From the IMG/VR virus record IMGVR_UViG_3300030419_002248, positions 1 to 38,329 of that record: 38,329 bases of DNA; one strand, written 5' to 3'. Positions 21,339-29,977 of this stretch are shown here, in pieces (position 1 is the stretch's first letter; each line of letters starts with the position of its first letter). The position numbers were made by a program, and so were the translations under genes. A model generated the notes under the pieces. The model was not told the origin of the DNA, searched no databases, and worked only from the letters and a program-made list of their open reading frames with translations. Source of the DNA: a virus.

Positions 21339-22888
21339 ATATAAATAGTCAAAATGTAAGTAAGGCTGAGGAACAACTAAGACTTGCACATAAAGATTTA
21401 ATATCTTTTGGTAAGTTATTTCTTCCTGATGACTTTATGAGAAGCGAGACTCCATTCTTTCATTATGAAGTAGCAGATGCTATAAATGACATTGATATAA
21501 GGCAGATGGCAGTTATATTACCTAGAGGTCATGGAAAGACAGTCTTAACTAAGTGTAGTATTTTACATGATTTCTTGTTTGCTAAAGAGCCACTATTCTA
21601 TGGATGGGTGGCAGCATCAAGTAAGATATCAGTGCCTAATCTTGATTATGTAAAGTATCATATTGAGTATAATGATAGAGTAAGATATTACTTTGGAGAT
21701 TTGAAAGGTAAGAAATGGACAGAAGATGATATTGAGCTTACCAATGGATGTAAACTTATTAGTAAGTCTAACTTATCAGGAATACGTGGAGGAGCTAAAC
21801 TACATAAAAGATACGATCTTATTGTGTTAGATGACTTTGAAGATGAGAATAATACTATTACCCCTGAATCTAGAAGTAAAATATCTAATCTTGTTACTGC
21901 TGTTGTATTTCCTGCGTTAGAACCTAAGACTGGAAGATTGAGAATTAATGGAACACCAGTACATTATGATGCATTTATACAAAAGATACTAGTTGGATAT
22001 AATCAAGCAGCAAAGAAAAATGAAGATTTTAGTTGGAGAGTGATTACCTATAAAGCATTACAAGATGATGGAACTCCTTTATGGCCTTCTTGGTTTGGGC
22101 ATGAAGAGATGGAAAGAAAAAAGAAGTTCTATCAAGATTCAGGTACTCCTCAAAAGTTTTATCAAGAATATATGATGGAAGTACAAAGTGCTGAAAATGC
22201 TATTTTTACTAGAGATCATATTAGGTATTGGGATGGAAAGTTTTATGTAGACTCAGAAACTGGGCTTTCTTTTATTGATGCTAATGGTGATGGATATAAG
22301 CCTTGTAGTGTATATGTAGGTATCGACCCTGCTACAGATTCTGCAAGGAGAGATTCTGATTATTCAGTGTTAATGACAGTAGCTGTCACTCCTGAAAATA
22401 ATATATATGTCCTTGACTATATAAGAAAGCGTTCTCTGCCAGTTCTGGGTATTCCAGGGGAAGACAGGCTGGGTATTGTAGATTATATCTTTCAACTATC
22501 AAAAAGCTACAAACCCAGTCTATTTACTATTGAAGATACTTCTATGTCTAAGCCTATATTCCAATCTATTAATTCAGAGATGAGAAGAAGAAATGATTTT
22601 AGTATTGGCTATAAAGCAGAAAAGCCAGGAACAAGAATGAGTAAAAGAGATAGAATACAAGAGATATTAGCACAAAGATTTGCAGTGGGACAGATTCATA
22701 TTAAAAAAGAACATTATGAATTAGATAGAGAAATAACAACCTTTGGACCAAGAATGGCTCATGATGATACTATAGATGCTTTAGCTTATGCATGTAAGTT
22801 TGCTAATCCACCTATGGCAGCAGGTCAAGATAAAGAAGGTAAATGGTATAAAAAGAAACCTAAACCAAGAGATTGGGTAGTAGCATAA
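21335..22888 (+). CDS. terL: Terminase large subunit
   Basis: 517 residues starting at GTG 21335, overlapping the previous stop. The N-terminal ATPase has Walker A PRGHGKT (63-69) and Walker B DLIVLDDFED (161-170). The C-terminal RNase H-like nuclease has GIDPAT (first catalytic Asp, about 330), FTIEDTS and HDDTIDALAYA (last acidic motif). Length and motif order are those of a complete headful- or cos-type motor that cuts and pumps DNA into the prohead. No sign of damage. Confidence 0.95.
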   Translation: MNINSQNVSKAEEQLRLAHKDLISFGKLFLPDDFMRSETPFFHYEVADAINDIDIRQMAVILPRGHGKTVLTKCSILHDFLFAKEPLFYGWVAASSKISVPNLDYVKYHIEYNDRVRYYFGDLKGKKWTEDDIELTNGCKLISKSNLSGIRGGAKLHKRYDLIVLDDFEDENNTITPESRSKISNLVTAVVFPALEPKTGRLRINGTPVHYDAFIQKILVGYNQAAKKNEDFSWRVITYKALQDDGTPLWPSWFGHEEMERKKKFYQDSGTPQKFYQEYMMEVQSAENAIFTRDHIRYWDGKFYVDSETGLSFIDANGDGYKPCSVYVGIDPATDSARRDSDYSVLMTVAVTPENNIYVLDYIRKRSLPVLGIPGEDRLGIVDYIFQLSKSYKPSLFTIEDTSMSKPIFQSINSEMRRRNDFSIGYKAEKPGTRMSKRDRIQEILAQRFAVGQIHIKKEHYELDREITTFGPRMAHDDTIDALAYACKFANPPMAAGQDKEGKWYKKKPKPRDWVVA

Positions 22889-22897
22889 GGAGGAATT

Positions 22898-23056
22898 ATG
22901 GCTGATATACTAACTACAAAAGATTTATCCGTAGAGGATACAAGTGAATTAAAGACTGGGGATATGAAGAGAAATTATGGTAAATGTCCTCCAGGTAAGA
23001 AACGAGTAGGAAATAAATGTGTTCCAATAAGTAAAAAGAAAAAAGGAGGATATTAA
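22898..23056 (+). CDS. 52-residue CPPGxxxxGNxC microprotein
   Basis: ATG at 22898 with AAGGAGGAATT upstream. The C-terminal half YGKCPPGKKRVGNKCVPISKK has two cysteines ten residues apart and a basic tail; such short peptides occur between terminase and portal genes of other phages. It ends one base before the next gene. Function unknown. Confidence 0.6.
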   Translation: MADILTTKDLSVEDTSELKTGDMKRNYGKCPPGKKRVGNKCVPISKKKKGGY

Positions 23057-23057
23057 T

Positions 23058-23297
23058 ATGCCAGGACCAGAAGTATGTGATCAAATAGAAGATAAAGCAA
23101 CAAGAGAAAGATGTAAAAATTATGAAGGTGAATTTGCTAAACCAATGTCAGAAGAAAAGACATCTGCTTTTTTTCAAGGTTCCCCTAATCAAGTAACAGA
23201 GACAATGAAAAGAAATCCATCTTTTAGAAAAGGAATGGAAATGTTTTATGGTGTTACTCTTGGAGATGATGATACAATAAAGACTATGGACTATTAA
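23058..23297 (+). CDS. Small hypothetical protein between terminase and portal
   Basis: 79 residues, ATG with AAAGGAGGATATTAAT upstream. Starts MPGPEVCDQIEDKATRERCK, with two cysteines, then a flexible stretch. Likely an assembly factor by position only. The stop overlaps the next start as TAATG. Confidence 0.55.
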   Translation: MPGPEVCDQIEDKATRERCKNYEGEFAKPMSEEKTSAFFQGSPNQVTETMKRNPSFRKGMEMFYGVTLGDDDTIKTMDY

Positions 23298-23470
23298 TGA
23301 TTAAAAGAGTAGACTTATTTGAACATGATTCTCGTGATAAGAATGCTGCTAAAGGTAATTTTAGTAAAGTAAAGGATAAAGAATCATTCCATATATGACC
23401 TTACGAGGGAACACCACATCCAGTTTCGGAGAGGCATGATAATAACCCAAAGCACAATAAAGGAAAGTAA
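23297..23470 (+). CDS. Short gene with in-frame TGA (33 residues, or 57 codons by readthrough)
   Basis: ATG at 23297 overlaps the previous stop. The frame reaches TGA at 23396-23398 after 33 residues (ending KDKESFHI). The same frame then stays open for 23 more codons (PYEGTPHPVSERHDNNPKHN...) and ends at TAA 23468-23470, which overlaps the portal ATG as TAATG, exactly the coupling used elsewhere. The continuation looks protein-like and fills the gap. TGA is a normal stop in other genes here, so readthrough, recoding, a recent nonsense mutation or a sequence error (TGG/CGA to TGA) are all possible. Confidence 0.45.
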
Positions 23471-25767
23471 TGGCTAGAAAAAAGAAAGCTGATCAAATTA
23501 GAGAGTTATATAATCTTTCTAATAATTGGACAAGACAACAATGGCAATATATTAATCAAAAAGGTTATGAGTTTGCCCATGATGAACAATTATCTAGTGA
23601 AGAGAAAAGGTCACTTGAAGAACAAGGTATGCCTACCTTTACTATTAATAGGATATTACCTGTAGTAGAGATGCTTAATTTTTATGCTACTGCTAATGAT
23701 CCTAGATGGCAAGCTATTGGAGTAGAAGGAAGTGATTCAGATGTAGCATCAGTATTTTCTGACCTTGCAGATTATATATGGTCTTTATCGGATGGCTCTA
23801 CTTTATATGCTAATGCTATAAATGATTCTATAACTAAAGGACTAGGGTATTTACTTATTAGTGTAGATACAGATGCTGATAATGGTATGGGTGAAGTAAT
23901 GATACAACAACCTGAGCCTTTTGATGTTTTTGTAGATCCTAAGTCAAGAGATATTATGTTTAGAGATGCATCTTATGTTTTAATAAGGAAAGTACTTCCT
24001 AAGAGTCACATAGCTAAATTATTTCCTCAACATAAAAGAAAGGTTGCAAAAGCATCTACTTTAGATGGAGAGAATAGTTTATCAGAAAGAGCTATTTCAG
24101 ATAAAGATCAAAAGTTATTCTTGAAAGATGATTCTACCTCAGAAGGAGCTGGAATAGATACAGAAGGACAACATGAAGCATTGTTAGAATTATTTGAAAT
24201 GTATGAAAAGATAAAGATTTCATATATTAATTTATTTTATAGAATACCTCCAAACCCTGAGCAAATAAAGGCTATCCAACAACAAGTTGAAGTTAAGATG
24301 AAAGAGATGGCTCAAGAAATGCAGATTGGACTTATGGAGCAGGATAGACAGATGCAACAAGCAGTTCAAGAAGGAAAGATGATACCTGAAAGATATCAAC
24401 TTGAATTGCAAAAAGCTCAGGAAATGATGCAACAACAATTACAAGTAGCTCAACAAGAGCATATGAGTATGCTTCAAGCAGAGGCATCTAAGATAGAGAA
24501 TAAAGTTGTATCTGAGAAAGAATATAAAGTTTTAATTAAAAATGAAAAATTTAAAGAAACTGTAGTAGAGGCAGTTCAATTTTATGGAACTAGAATTAAG
24601 CAAACTTGTGTAGTTGGAGATACATTACTATATGAGCAAGTTTACCCTGAAAATGTAACTGAATATCCTATTATCCCATTTCATTATAAATGGACAGGAA
24701 CACCTTACCCTGTATCAGCAGTTTCTCCTTTAGTAGGTAAACAAAAAGAAATAAATAAGTCTCATCAAGTATTAGTACATAATGCATCTTTAGGCTCATC
24801 TTTAAGATGGATGTATGAGGAAGGAAGTATAGATCCAGACTTATGGGAAAAATATTCTTCAGCTCCTGGAGCATTGTTACCAGTAAGACCAGGTTCTGAG
24901 AAACCAAGTCCTATTATGCCTGCTCCTTTATCAAATGCTTTCTTTACTATAGTACAACAAGGCAAAGCAGATATGGAATATTTAGCAGGAATTTATTCTT
25001 CTATGCAAGGAGATACACAACAACAACATGAAACTTTTAGAGGTATGTTAGCACTAGATGAATATGGAACAAGAAGGATTAAACAATGGATGGGACAAGC
25101 TATTGAACCTGCTTTAAGACAACTAGGAAAGGTTATAATGCAGATATCTCAATCAGTATATACTGCTAATAAAAGATTTAGAATTATACAACCATCAGCT
25201 TTACAAGAACAGAGAGAGCAAGAAATTAATATTCCAATGTATAATGATATGGGACAAGCTATAGGAAAATCTATGGATTATGCATCTGCTAAGTTTGATG
25301 TCAGGGTAGTATCAGGCTCTACATTGCCAGTAAATAGGTGGGCTTATTTGGCAGAATTAAAAGAATTATTACAATTTGGAGTAATAGATGATATTGCAGT
25401 ACTAGCTGAAACTGATGTGAGGAATAAAGAACAAATAGCTAAAAGGAAGAGTATGTATGCACAATTACAAAGTCAACTATCATCGCTTCAAGAAGCAATT
25501 AAAGATAAAGATGGAACTATTGAGACATTACAAAGACAAGTTGTTCAAGCTGGCATTAAAGGTAAAGTCATGCAAGCTGAAATGGAAATTACCAAAAAGA
25601 AAGAAGAGGTAAAAGGCGACTTAAAGGAAACCTACAGAGATACTCAAGGTAAGCAAAAGTTATTAAGAAATGTAATGACTAATGAAGTTGAGACAAGAAA
25701 AAAAGAATTAGGACTAGAAGTACAGTCAGCACGAAAAGATTTGCAAAGAAGCAAAATTAATGAATAA
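23470..25767 (+). CDS. Portal protein
   Basis: 765 residues, the DNA gate at the head vertex. The position (after terminase, before scaffold) and the large podovirus-type length support the call. The N-terminal core has DLADYIWSLSDGS, QPEPFDVFVDPKSRD and, further on, PFHYKWTGTPYPVSAVSPL and GKQKEINKSHQ, segments typical of P22-like and related large portals. Residues about 255-350 are a glutamine/glutamate-rich coiled-coil insertion, and the last ~120 residues form another coiled coil, probably the barrel or crown. Translation is coupled to the preceding short gene. Confidence 0.85.
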   Translation: MARKKKADQIRELYNLSNNWTRQQWQYINQKGYEFAHDEQLSSEEKRSLEEQGMPTFTINRILPVVEMLNFYATANDPRWQAIGVEGSDSDVASVFSDLADYIWSLSDGSTLYANAINDSITKGLGYLLISVDTDADNGMGEVMIQQPEPFDVFVDPKSRDIMFRDASYVLIRKVLPKSHIAKLFPQHKRKVAKASTLDGENSLSERAISDKDQKLFLKDDSTSEGAGIDTEGQHEALLELFEMYEKIKISYINLFYRIPPNPEQIKAIQQQVEVKMKEMAQEMQIGLMEQDRQMQQAVQEGKMIPERYQLELQKAQEMMQQQLQVAQQEHMSMLQAEASKIENKVVSEKEYKVLIKNEKFKETVVEAVQFYGTRIKQTCVVGDTLLYEQVYPENVTEYPIIPFHYKWTGTPYPVSAVSPLVGKQKEINKSHQVLVHNASLGSSLRWMYEEGSIDPDLWEKYSSAPGALLPVRPGSEKPSPIMPAPLSNAFFTIVQQGKADMEYLAGIYSSMQGDTQQQHETFRGMLALDEYGTRRIKQWMGQAIEPALRQLGKVIMQISQSVYTANKRFRIIQPSALQEQREQEINIPMYNDMGQAIGKSMDYASAKFDVRVVSGSTLPVNRWAYLAELKELLQFGVIDDIAVLAETDVRNKEQIAKRKSMYAQLQSQLSSLQEAIKDKDGTIETLQRQVVQAGIKGKVMQAEMEITKKKEEVKGDLKETYRDTQGKQKLLRNVMTNEVETRKKELGLEVQSARKDLQRSKINE

Positions 25768-25795
25768 TTTAAAAGTTAACAAAGGAGACTAGAAT

Positions 25796-26644
25796 ATGTC
25801 TGAAACAGCAGGTAACCCAGCTCAAGCTGGCTCCTCAGAAGGTTTCTTTGAAGCCTTAGAGAAAGACGTAAATGGCGTAATAGCCGAAGACACTGAGGTA
25901 ACCCAACAAAGTATTGGCCCCGAACAGGCAACCCAATCACAAGAAGTTGGCTCCAACAATGTGGAAAACCAGGAAGGCAGTAACTGGGAAAAACGCTACA
26001 AAGATAGTAGTAGAGAAGCTGTCAAGTGGAGAGATAAGTATAAAGAGGTTGAAACTTTTGTACCCATTCTTGAAACAATGAAAAAAGATAGCGGGCTAGT
26101 AGATCATGTTCGTGATTATTTGGTAAATGGTGGTTCTCCATCAAAGAGTATACAGGAGCAAATTGGATTAGATGAGGATTTTATTTTCGATCAACAGGAA
26201 GCAATGACAGATCCAAATTCAGATTCAGCTAAGCTAATGAATGCTCAGGTGGATAAAGTTGTACAAGCTAGAGTAGGGCAGATTTTGCAAAAAGAAAAAC
26301 AAAATGCTGCTCAAATTCAAGCTGAAAGATCTAGACAACAGATAGAAAAAGACTTTCAAGAAAAAAAAGGCATGACAGATGAGCAATTTAATGAATTTAA
26401 AGAAAGAGCTAAAAAGCATGTACTTACACTTGAAGATGTTGACTATCTATTGAATAGAGATCAAGCTAATGCTAACGTAGTGCAACATGCAAAGAATGAC
26501 ATGTTAAACCAAATGAAGAATGTAAGGAACATACCTGCAACCGCTAGTGGAGCAAACAGCCGTGCTCAAGATACAGATCCAAACAATGCTGTTTTTGATA
26601 CTATCTTAGGCACAGGTGGTGATTTAGATAACCTGTTTGGGTAG
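25796..26644 (+). CDS. Scaffolding protein
   Basis: 282 residues, ATG with AAAGGAGACTAGAAT upstream. Low-complexity acidic N-terminus (about 1-70, glutamine/glutamate/serine-rich), central coiled coil (about 155-215), and the C-terminal sequence DTILGTGGDLDNLFG, in the style of phage scaffolds lying between portal and capsid. It would guide prohead assembly and leave before packaging. Its first ~200 bases use more G/C-ending codons than the neighbours. Confidence 0.75.
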   Translation: MSETAGNPAQAGSSEGFFEALEKDVNGVIAEDTEVTQQSIGPEQATQSQEVGSNNVENQEGSNWEKRYKDSSREAVKWRDKYKEVETFVPILETMKKDSGLVDHVRDYLVNGGSPSKSIQEQIGLDEDFIFDQQEAMTDPNSDSAKLMNAQVDKVVQARVGQILQKEKQNAAQIQAERSRQQIEKDFQEKKGMTDEQFNEFKERAKKHVLTLEDVDYLLNRDQANANVVQHAKNDMLNQMKNVRNIPATASGANSRAQDTDPNNAVFDTILGTGGDLDNLFG

Positions 26645-26692
26645 CTAAAAAACTTACAATAGCTGCTTAAACTTAATTAAAAGGAGTTCGAT

Positions 26693-28306
26693 ATGTCTGA
26701 TTTTTTATCGGTTTTAACACCGAATACTGATCTGACTGTAGCGGATTTTGACGGGAGAGGGCCAGGTACAAGTACTGATTTAGCTACTGGAGATATACGT
26801 AGAAGGTATAATTTTGGTAGTCGAGTATCTGAGCTGGCAATCGCACAAGATCCGTTCTTTCGATTCGTAAGTAAAGTGGCTAAGAAGCCAACAGATGACC
26901 CTCAGTTCAAATTTACTGAGAAAAGGCCATCAATGCACAAGCGTTATGCTTATGTTATGGGGTATATTGGAAGTGATGGTGCTGATGATTTTACTAATGC
27001 TATTATAGAAGCATATAATGATGGAGGTACTGGATCATCAGTAGCAGTTGGTGATATATTAAAGTTGTATATGGCTGGTGACTATAAAAGTCAAGGTAAT
27101 ATACAAAATGTATATGGTAATACTAGTGATAAAATAGATGTAGGTATTAGTGGTACTACACCTCAGTTCTTTTTGCCAGGGCAAATAGTTAAGATTCCTA
27201 CTATGACAGCTGATCAAAATTCAGGTGCAAGTTGGGGTAAAAGCTATATGTTAGTAAGAATTACTGAAGTAAATAAAGATGTAGGTGTAAAAGATAGTAA
27301 ATATCCTACTCTTATAACTGCTCAAGTTGTTAAGGCAACTGATTCATCTTATGTAGATTATGCTGGTTGGTGGACAGATAATTTTAGTCCAGGTAATGCA
27401 GATGGTGATGAAGCAGTGTCTGATCAAAGTATAGCAGATACTCTTGAAAGAGCAAGATCGTATGTAGTGGGTTCAGCTTTTGCAGAAGGTTCTGGTTTCC
27501 CAGAGACTTGGGTAGATCAACCTTACTCTTCTAATCATGGACTTACTCAGATTTGGAAAACTTCAATGGCAATGACAAATACTGCCAGAGCAACTCAGTT
27601 GAAGTTTGAGCCAAATGAATGGGCACGTGTATGGAAAGATAAGTTGATTGAGCATAAATGGGATATTGAAACATCATTGTTATTTGGTTCTCAATATACA
27701 GATGGTGATAGCATTCAATATACTCAAGGTGCTGTGGACTATATTAGCCAATATGGGAATACATTTAGCTTAGATACATCAACAAAAACTCAAGATAGTT
27801 TTCTTGATGATTTGTCTAACTATGTTGATCCTCGTTACAATAATAGTCAAGCAACTGTATTCTTCTGTAACACAGCAGTATATAATTGGTTGCACAAACT
27901 AAGTGGTTACTTTGCAAATAATGTCGGTGCAGTACAGGCATTTAGTGGAGGATCACTTGATACTACTGCAAGTGATAATACGAAAGGTTATGGAAGAGCC
28001 GATATGAGCTTAATGGGCAAGAAAAAGGTACTTGGTGTTGATCTTACTACTATCTCAACTGTATATGGTGATATGAATGTTGCACGTAATATTCACTTAG
28101 ATGGTACAAATGTCAAGATGTTAGGTATCAATATGAAGCACTGTGCTTACAGGCCTCTTGTTGGTAATGGTATTAATCGTGATACTTCAGTTTATGTGGG
28201 AGTTCAGACTTTAGAGAACTCAGGTGTCGACCGCAGAGTAGATCAAATCTTAACTGAAGCTGGCATGGAATGGTCAATGGCCGAATCCCATGCTATCTGG
28301 ACATAA
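26693..28306 (+). CDS. Major capsid protein
   Basis: 537 residues, ATG with AAAAGGAGTTCGAT upstream. It directly follows the scaffold. N-terminal region: RRRYNFGSRVSELAIAQDPF, then FRFVSKVAKKPTDDPQFKFTE; C-terminal region: LGVDLTTISTVYGDMNV, then VGNGINRDTSVYVGVQTLEN. Length, position and alpha/beta character fit an HK97-fold shell protein with insertions. I cannot place it in a named family from memory alone. Like the scaffold gene, it uses more G/C-ending codons than average here, in keeping with high expression. Confidence 0.75.
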   Translation: MSDFLSVLTPNTDLTVADFDGRGPGTSTDLATGDIRRRYNFGSRVSELAIAQDPFFRFVSKVAKKPTDDPQFKFTEKRPSMHKRYAYVMGYIGSDGADDFTNAIIEAYNDGGTGSSVAVGDILKLYMAGDYKSQGNIQNVYGNTSDKIDVGISGTTPQFFLPGQIVKIPTMTADQNSGASWGKSYMLVRITEVNKDVGVKDSKYPTLITAQVVKATDSSYVDYAGWWTDNFSPGNADGDEAVSDQSIADTLERARSYVVGSAFAEGSGFPETWVDQPYSSNHGLTQIWKTSMAMTNTARATQLKFEPNEWARVWKDKLIEHKWDIETSLLFGSQYTDGDSIQYTQGAVDYISQYGNTFSLDTSTKTQDSFLDDLSNYVDPRYNNSQATVFFCNTAVYNWLHKLSGYFANNVGAVQAFSGGSLDTTASDNTKGYGRADMSLMGKKKVLGVDLTTISTVYGDMNVARNIHLDGTNVKMLGINMKHCAYRPLVGNGINRDTSVYVGVQTLENSGVDRRVDQILTEAGMEWSMAESHAIWT

Positions 28307-28317
28307 GGAGGTAAAAA

Positions 28318-28851
28318 ATGGCAAATCCTTTATATGGACTAAATAAAACGGATAAATACATTGATGATGCAACTACGCTTTTTGATACTTCTGGATCTGG
28401 GCTTGGAATGCATGAATACTATGAAGTAGTGAGTCCGACAACAGCAGACGATAATGATGTTGCTGCATCTCTTAAGATAATCATTCCTCCTCAAGCTCAG
28501 ATTGTAGAAGCAGCTTTGATTGGAGTAGAATTAGCTACTAGCGATCATGGAGCATGGGCATTAGAGGTGCATAATGCAGCTGTTGCTGATGATGCAGCTT
28601 CTGGTGGGACTGAAATTGTTGGTGAAGATGTGTCAGGAGATGTATCCGTACCTGATAATGACCTAGATACATCTAATAATGCTGCGATTGGTAGTGTAAT
28701 CCACATGGGTACATTAGCTAATGTTCAAAGAAGCACTGCTGTGACTCATTTACATGTAACTGCAAAGGAAGATTGTTCATCTATGACAGGTACTCCAAAA
28801 GTCGGTGTATATGTTAAATGGTTTGGTTATCCAGCGCAGAAAATAGCATAA
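28318..28851 (+). CDS. Head decoration / minor head protein
   Basis: 177 residues, ATG with AAGGAGGTAAAA upstream, 11 bases after the capsid gene. Alanine/threonine/aspartate-rich with beta-strand alternation (ASLKIIIPPQAQIVEAALIG, GVYVKWFGYPAQKIA) and no lysine-rich region. Proteins of this kind next to the capsid gene usually decorate the shell. Assigned by position and composition. Confidence 0.5.
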   Translation: MANPLYGLNKTDKYIDDATTLFDTSGSGLGMHEYYEVVSPTTADDNDVAASLKIIIPPQAQIVEAALIGVELATSDHGAWALEVHNAAVADDAASGGTEIVGEDVSGDVSVPDNDLDTSNNAAIGSVIHMGTLANVQRSTAVTHLHVTAKEDCSSMTGTPKVGVYVKWFGYPAQKIA

Positions 28852-28905
28852 GCAATGTTAATCTGAAATTTGAGAGGTAATAGCTCAATATAAAGATAAA
28901 ATAAT

Positions 28906-28953
28906 GGTTGCCCCCCGTGCAGAGTTGATTCTCTTCTCCGCAGGGGGGTAGCC
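28906..28953 (+). ncRNA. Strong GC-clamped hairpin between head genes
   Basis: Arms 28906-28916 and 28943-28953 pair over 11 bases (six C-G pairs plus a foot with two G-U pairs). The inside adds TGC/GCA and AGAG/CTCT. It sits in the 125-base gap after the decoration gene. What follows, TTAATCT, is not a proper T tract. It may be an RNase III-type processing site or a partial terminator lowering expression of the connector genes. Confidence 0.55.
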
Positions 28954-28976
28954 TTAATCTAAGAGAATAAAAAATT

Positions 28977-29696
28977 ATGGCAACATTTGAAGTACAAGTA
29001 GAAGGAATAACAGGATTAACGATATCATCTAGTGGTACTAATCCTACTCAAGCTCAATTAACTGAGTTTTTGAAGGATGGTGTTATAGAGGTTACAAGTA
29101 GATGTGTTCAACTTAAACCTCAAGATTTAGAAGAATTTGGAAGAGAGACTAGTATTAGCGATTCTCAAGGAGTAAGCGTAGGTGGAGCTAAGATTATATC
29201 TGTAATTAGAGAGGCAGGTGCAGATAGTTCTTCAGATGAAAATTCTGCTTGGAGAGTATGTAGAAAGGTGTCTGCTGGGTTACAATCGAGAGTTCAAGAT
29301 AAGGAGAGTCTTAGTTATGCCTCTATTTATAATCCTGTTTATACTATAAATAGCGATAAGACAGTTAATGTATATCCTGTCCCGTCTTCAAATAATGGAT
29401 ATAAGATTTTTTATGTAAATGAAGAACCTAGAGATATTACTAACAATGCTTCATTAACTTATGCTCATGAAAATATAAAGTATTTTCCTAATGATAAAGT
29501 CTATTTAGTAGTTCTATATGCAAGTATTAAATCATTAGAACAGAAACTAGCTGATTATGCACACGATGAAGAGGATGTAGAATTAGTAGGAGGTATGAAT
29601 GCTATGATAGCATCATTAAAACAACAGTATGAAGGTGCCTTTCAGCTTATGGCTCCTAGACAACAAGCACAACCTGATAGAAGGAGAAGGGCATGA
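28977..29696 (+). CDS. Head-tail connector / adaptor protein
   Basis: 239 residues. Mixed alpha/beta, with DGVIEVTSRCVQLKPQDLEE, YFPNDKVYLVVLYASIKSLE and a C-terminal helix ending QPDRRRRA. Position after capsid and decoration and the helical C-terminal half fit a gp6/gp4-type adaptor that joins portal and tail. The stop overlaps the next start (ATGA). No clear ribosome site beyond an A-rich leader. Confidence 0.55.
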   Translation: MATFEVQVEGITGLTISSSGTNPTQAQLTEFLKDGVIEVTSRCVQLKPQDLEEFGRETSISDSQGVSVGGAKIISVIREAGADSSSDENSAWRVCRKVSAGLQSRVQDKESLSYASIYNPVYTINSDKTVNVYPVPSSNNGYKIFYVNEEPRDITNNASLTYAHENIKYFPNDKVYLVVLYASIKSLEQKLADYAHDEEDVELVGGMNAMIASLKQQYEGAFQLMAPRQQAQPDRRRRA

Positions 29697-29977
29697 AAGT
29701 ACAAGAAATGATGGAAAGAGCAGGGGTAGTTGATACTGGTAGAGCTATTGCATATATTAAAGATGCATTAGACGAATTAAATACTATCTCTGAAACTCAT
29801 GTAACTACTGTTAAAATAGATATTAAAAAAGATAAAAGATTTTATAATTTACCTAATGATATGGTTAAACTATTAGATGTAAGATGTAAAAATCAATTAA
29901 ACTCAGATGATGAGTATAGAACAATACCAAGAATGGTAGGTAATCCAATAAGGAAAGATAACGATGGCGACCAGTAA
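29693..29977 (+). CDS. Tail-connector protein, N-terminal part
   Basis: 94 residues starting inside the previous stop. MKVQEMMERAGVVDTGRAIA, then YIKDALDELN, then DKRFYNLPNDMVKLLDVRCK: a short helical domain then beta strands, as in small head-completion or tail-tube adaptor proteins. It ends DNDGDQ-stop, and the next frame starts 14 bases earlier with a sequence that could be its direct continuation by a +1 shift at the stop codon (see findings). Confidence 0.55.
   Translation: MKVQEMMERAGVVDTGRAIAYIKDALDELNTISETHVTTVKIDIKKDKRFYNLPNDMVKLLDVRCKNQLNSDDEYRTIPRMVGNPIRKDNDGDQ

Noticed and set aside
23396-23398. Genome-wide reassignment of TGA to an amino acid
   Set aside because: Many genes end in TGA overlapping the next start codon, and reading through those TGAs soon hits another stop; only this site has a protein-like continuation.
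24232-24965. Minus-strand frames inside the portal gene
   Set aside because: Antisense shadows of the glutamine-rich coiled coil and neighbouring portal sequence.
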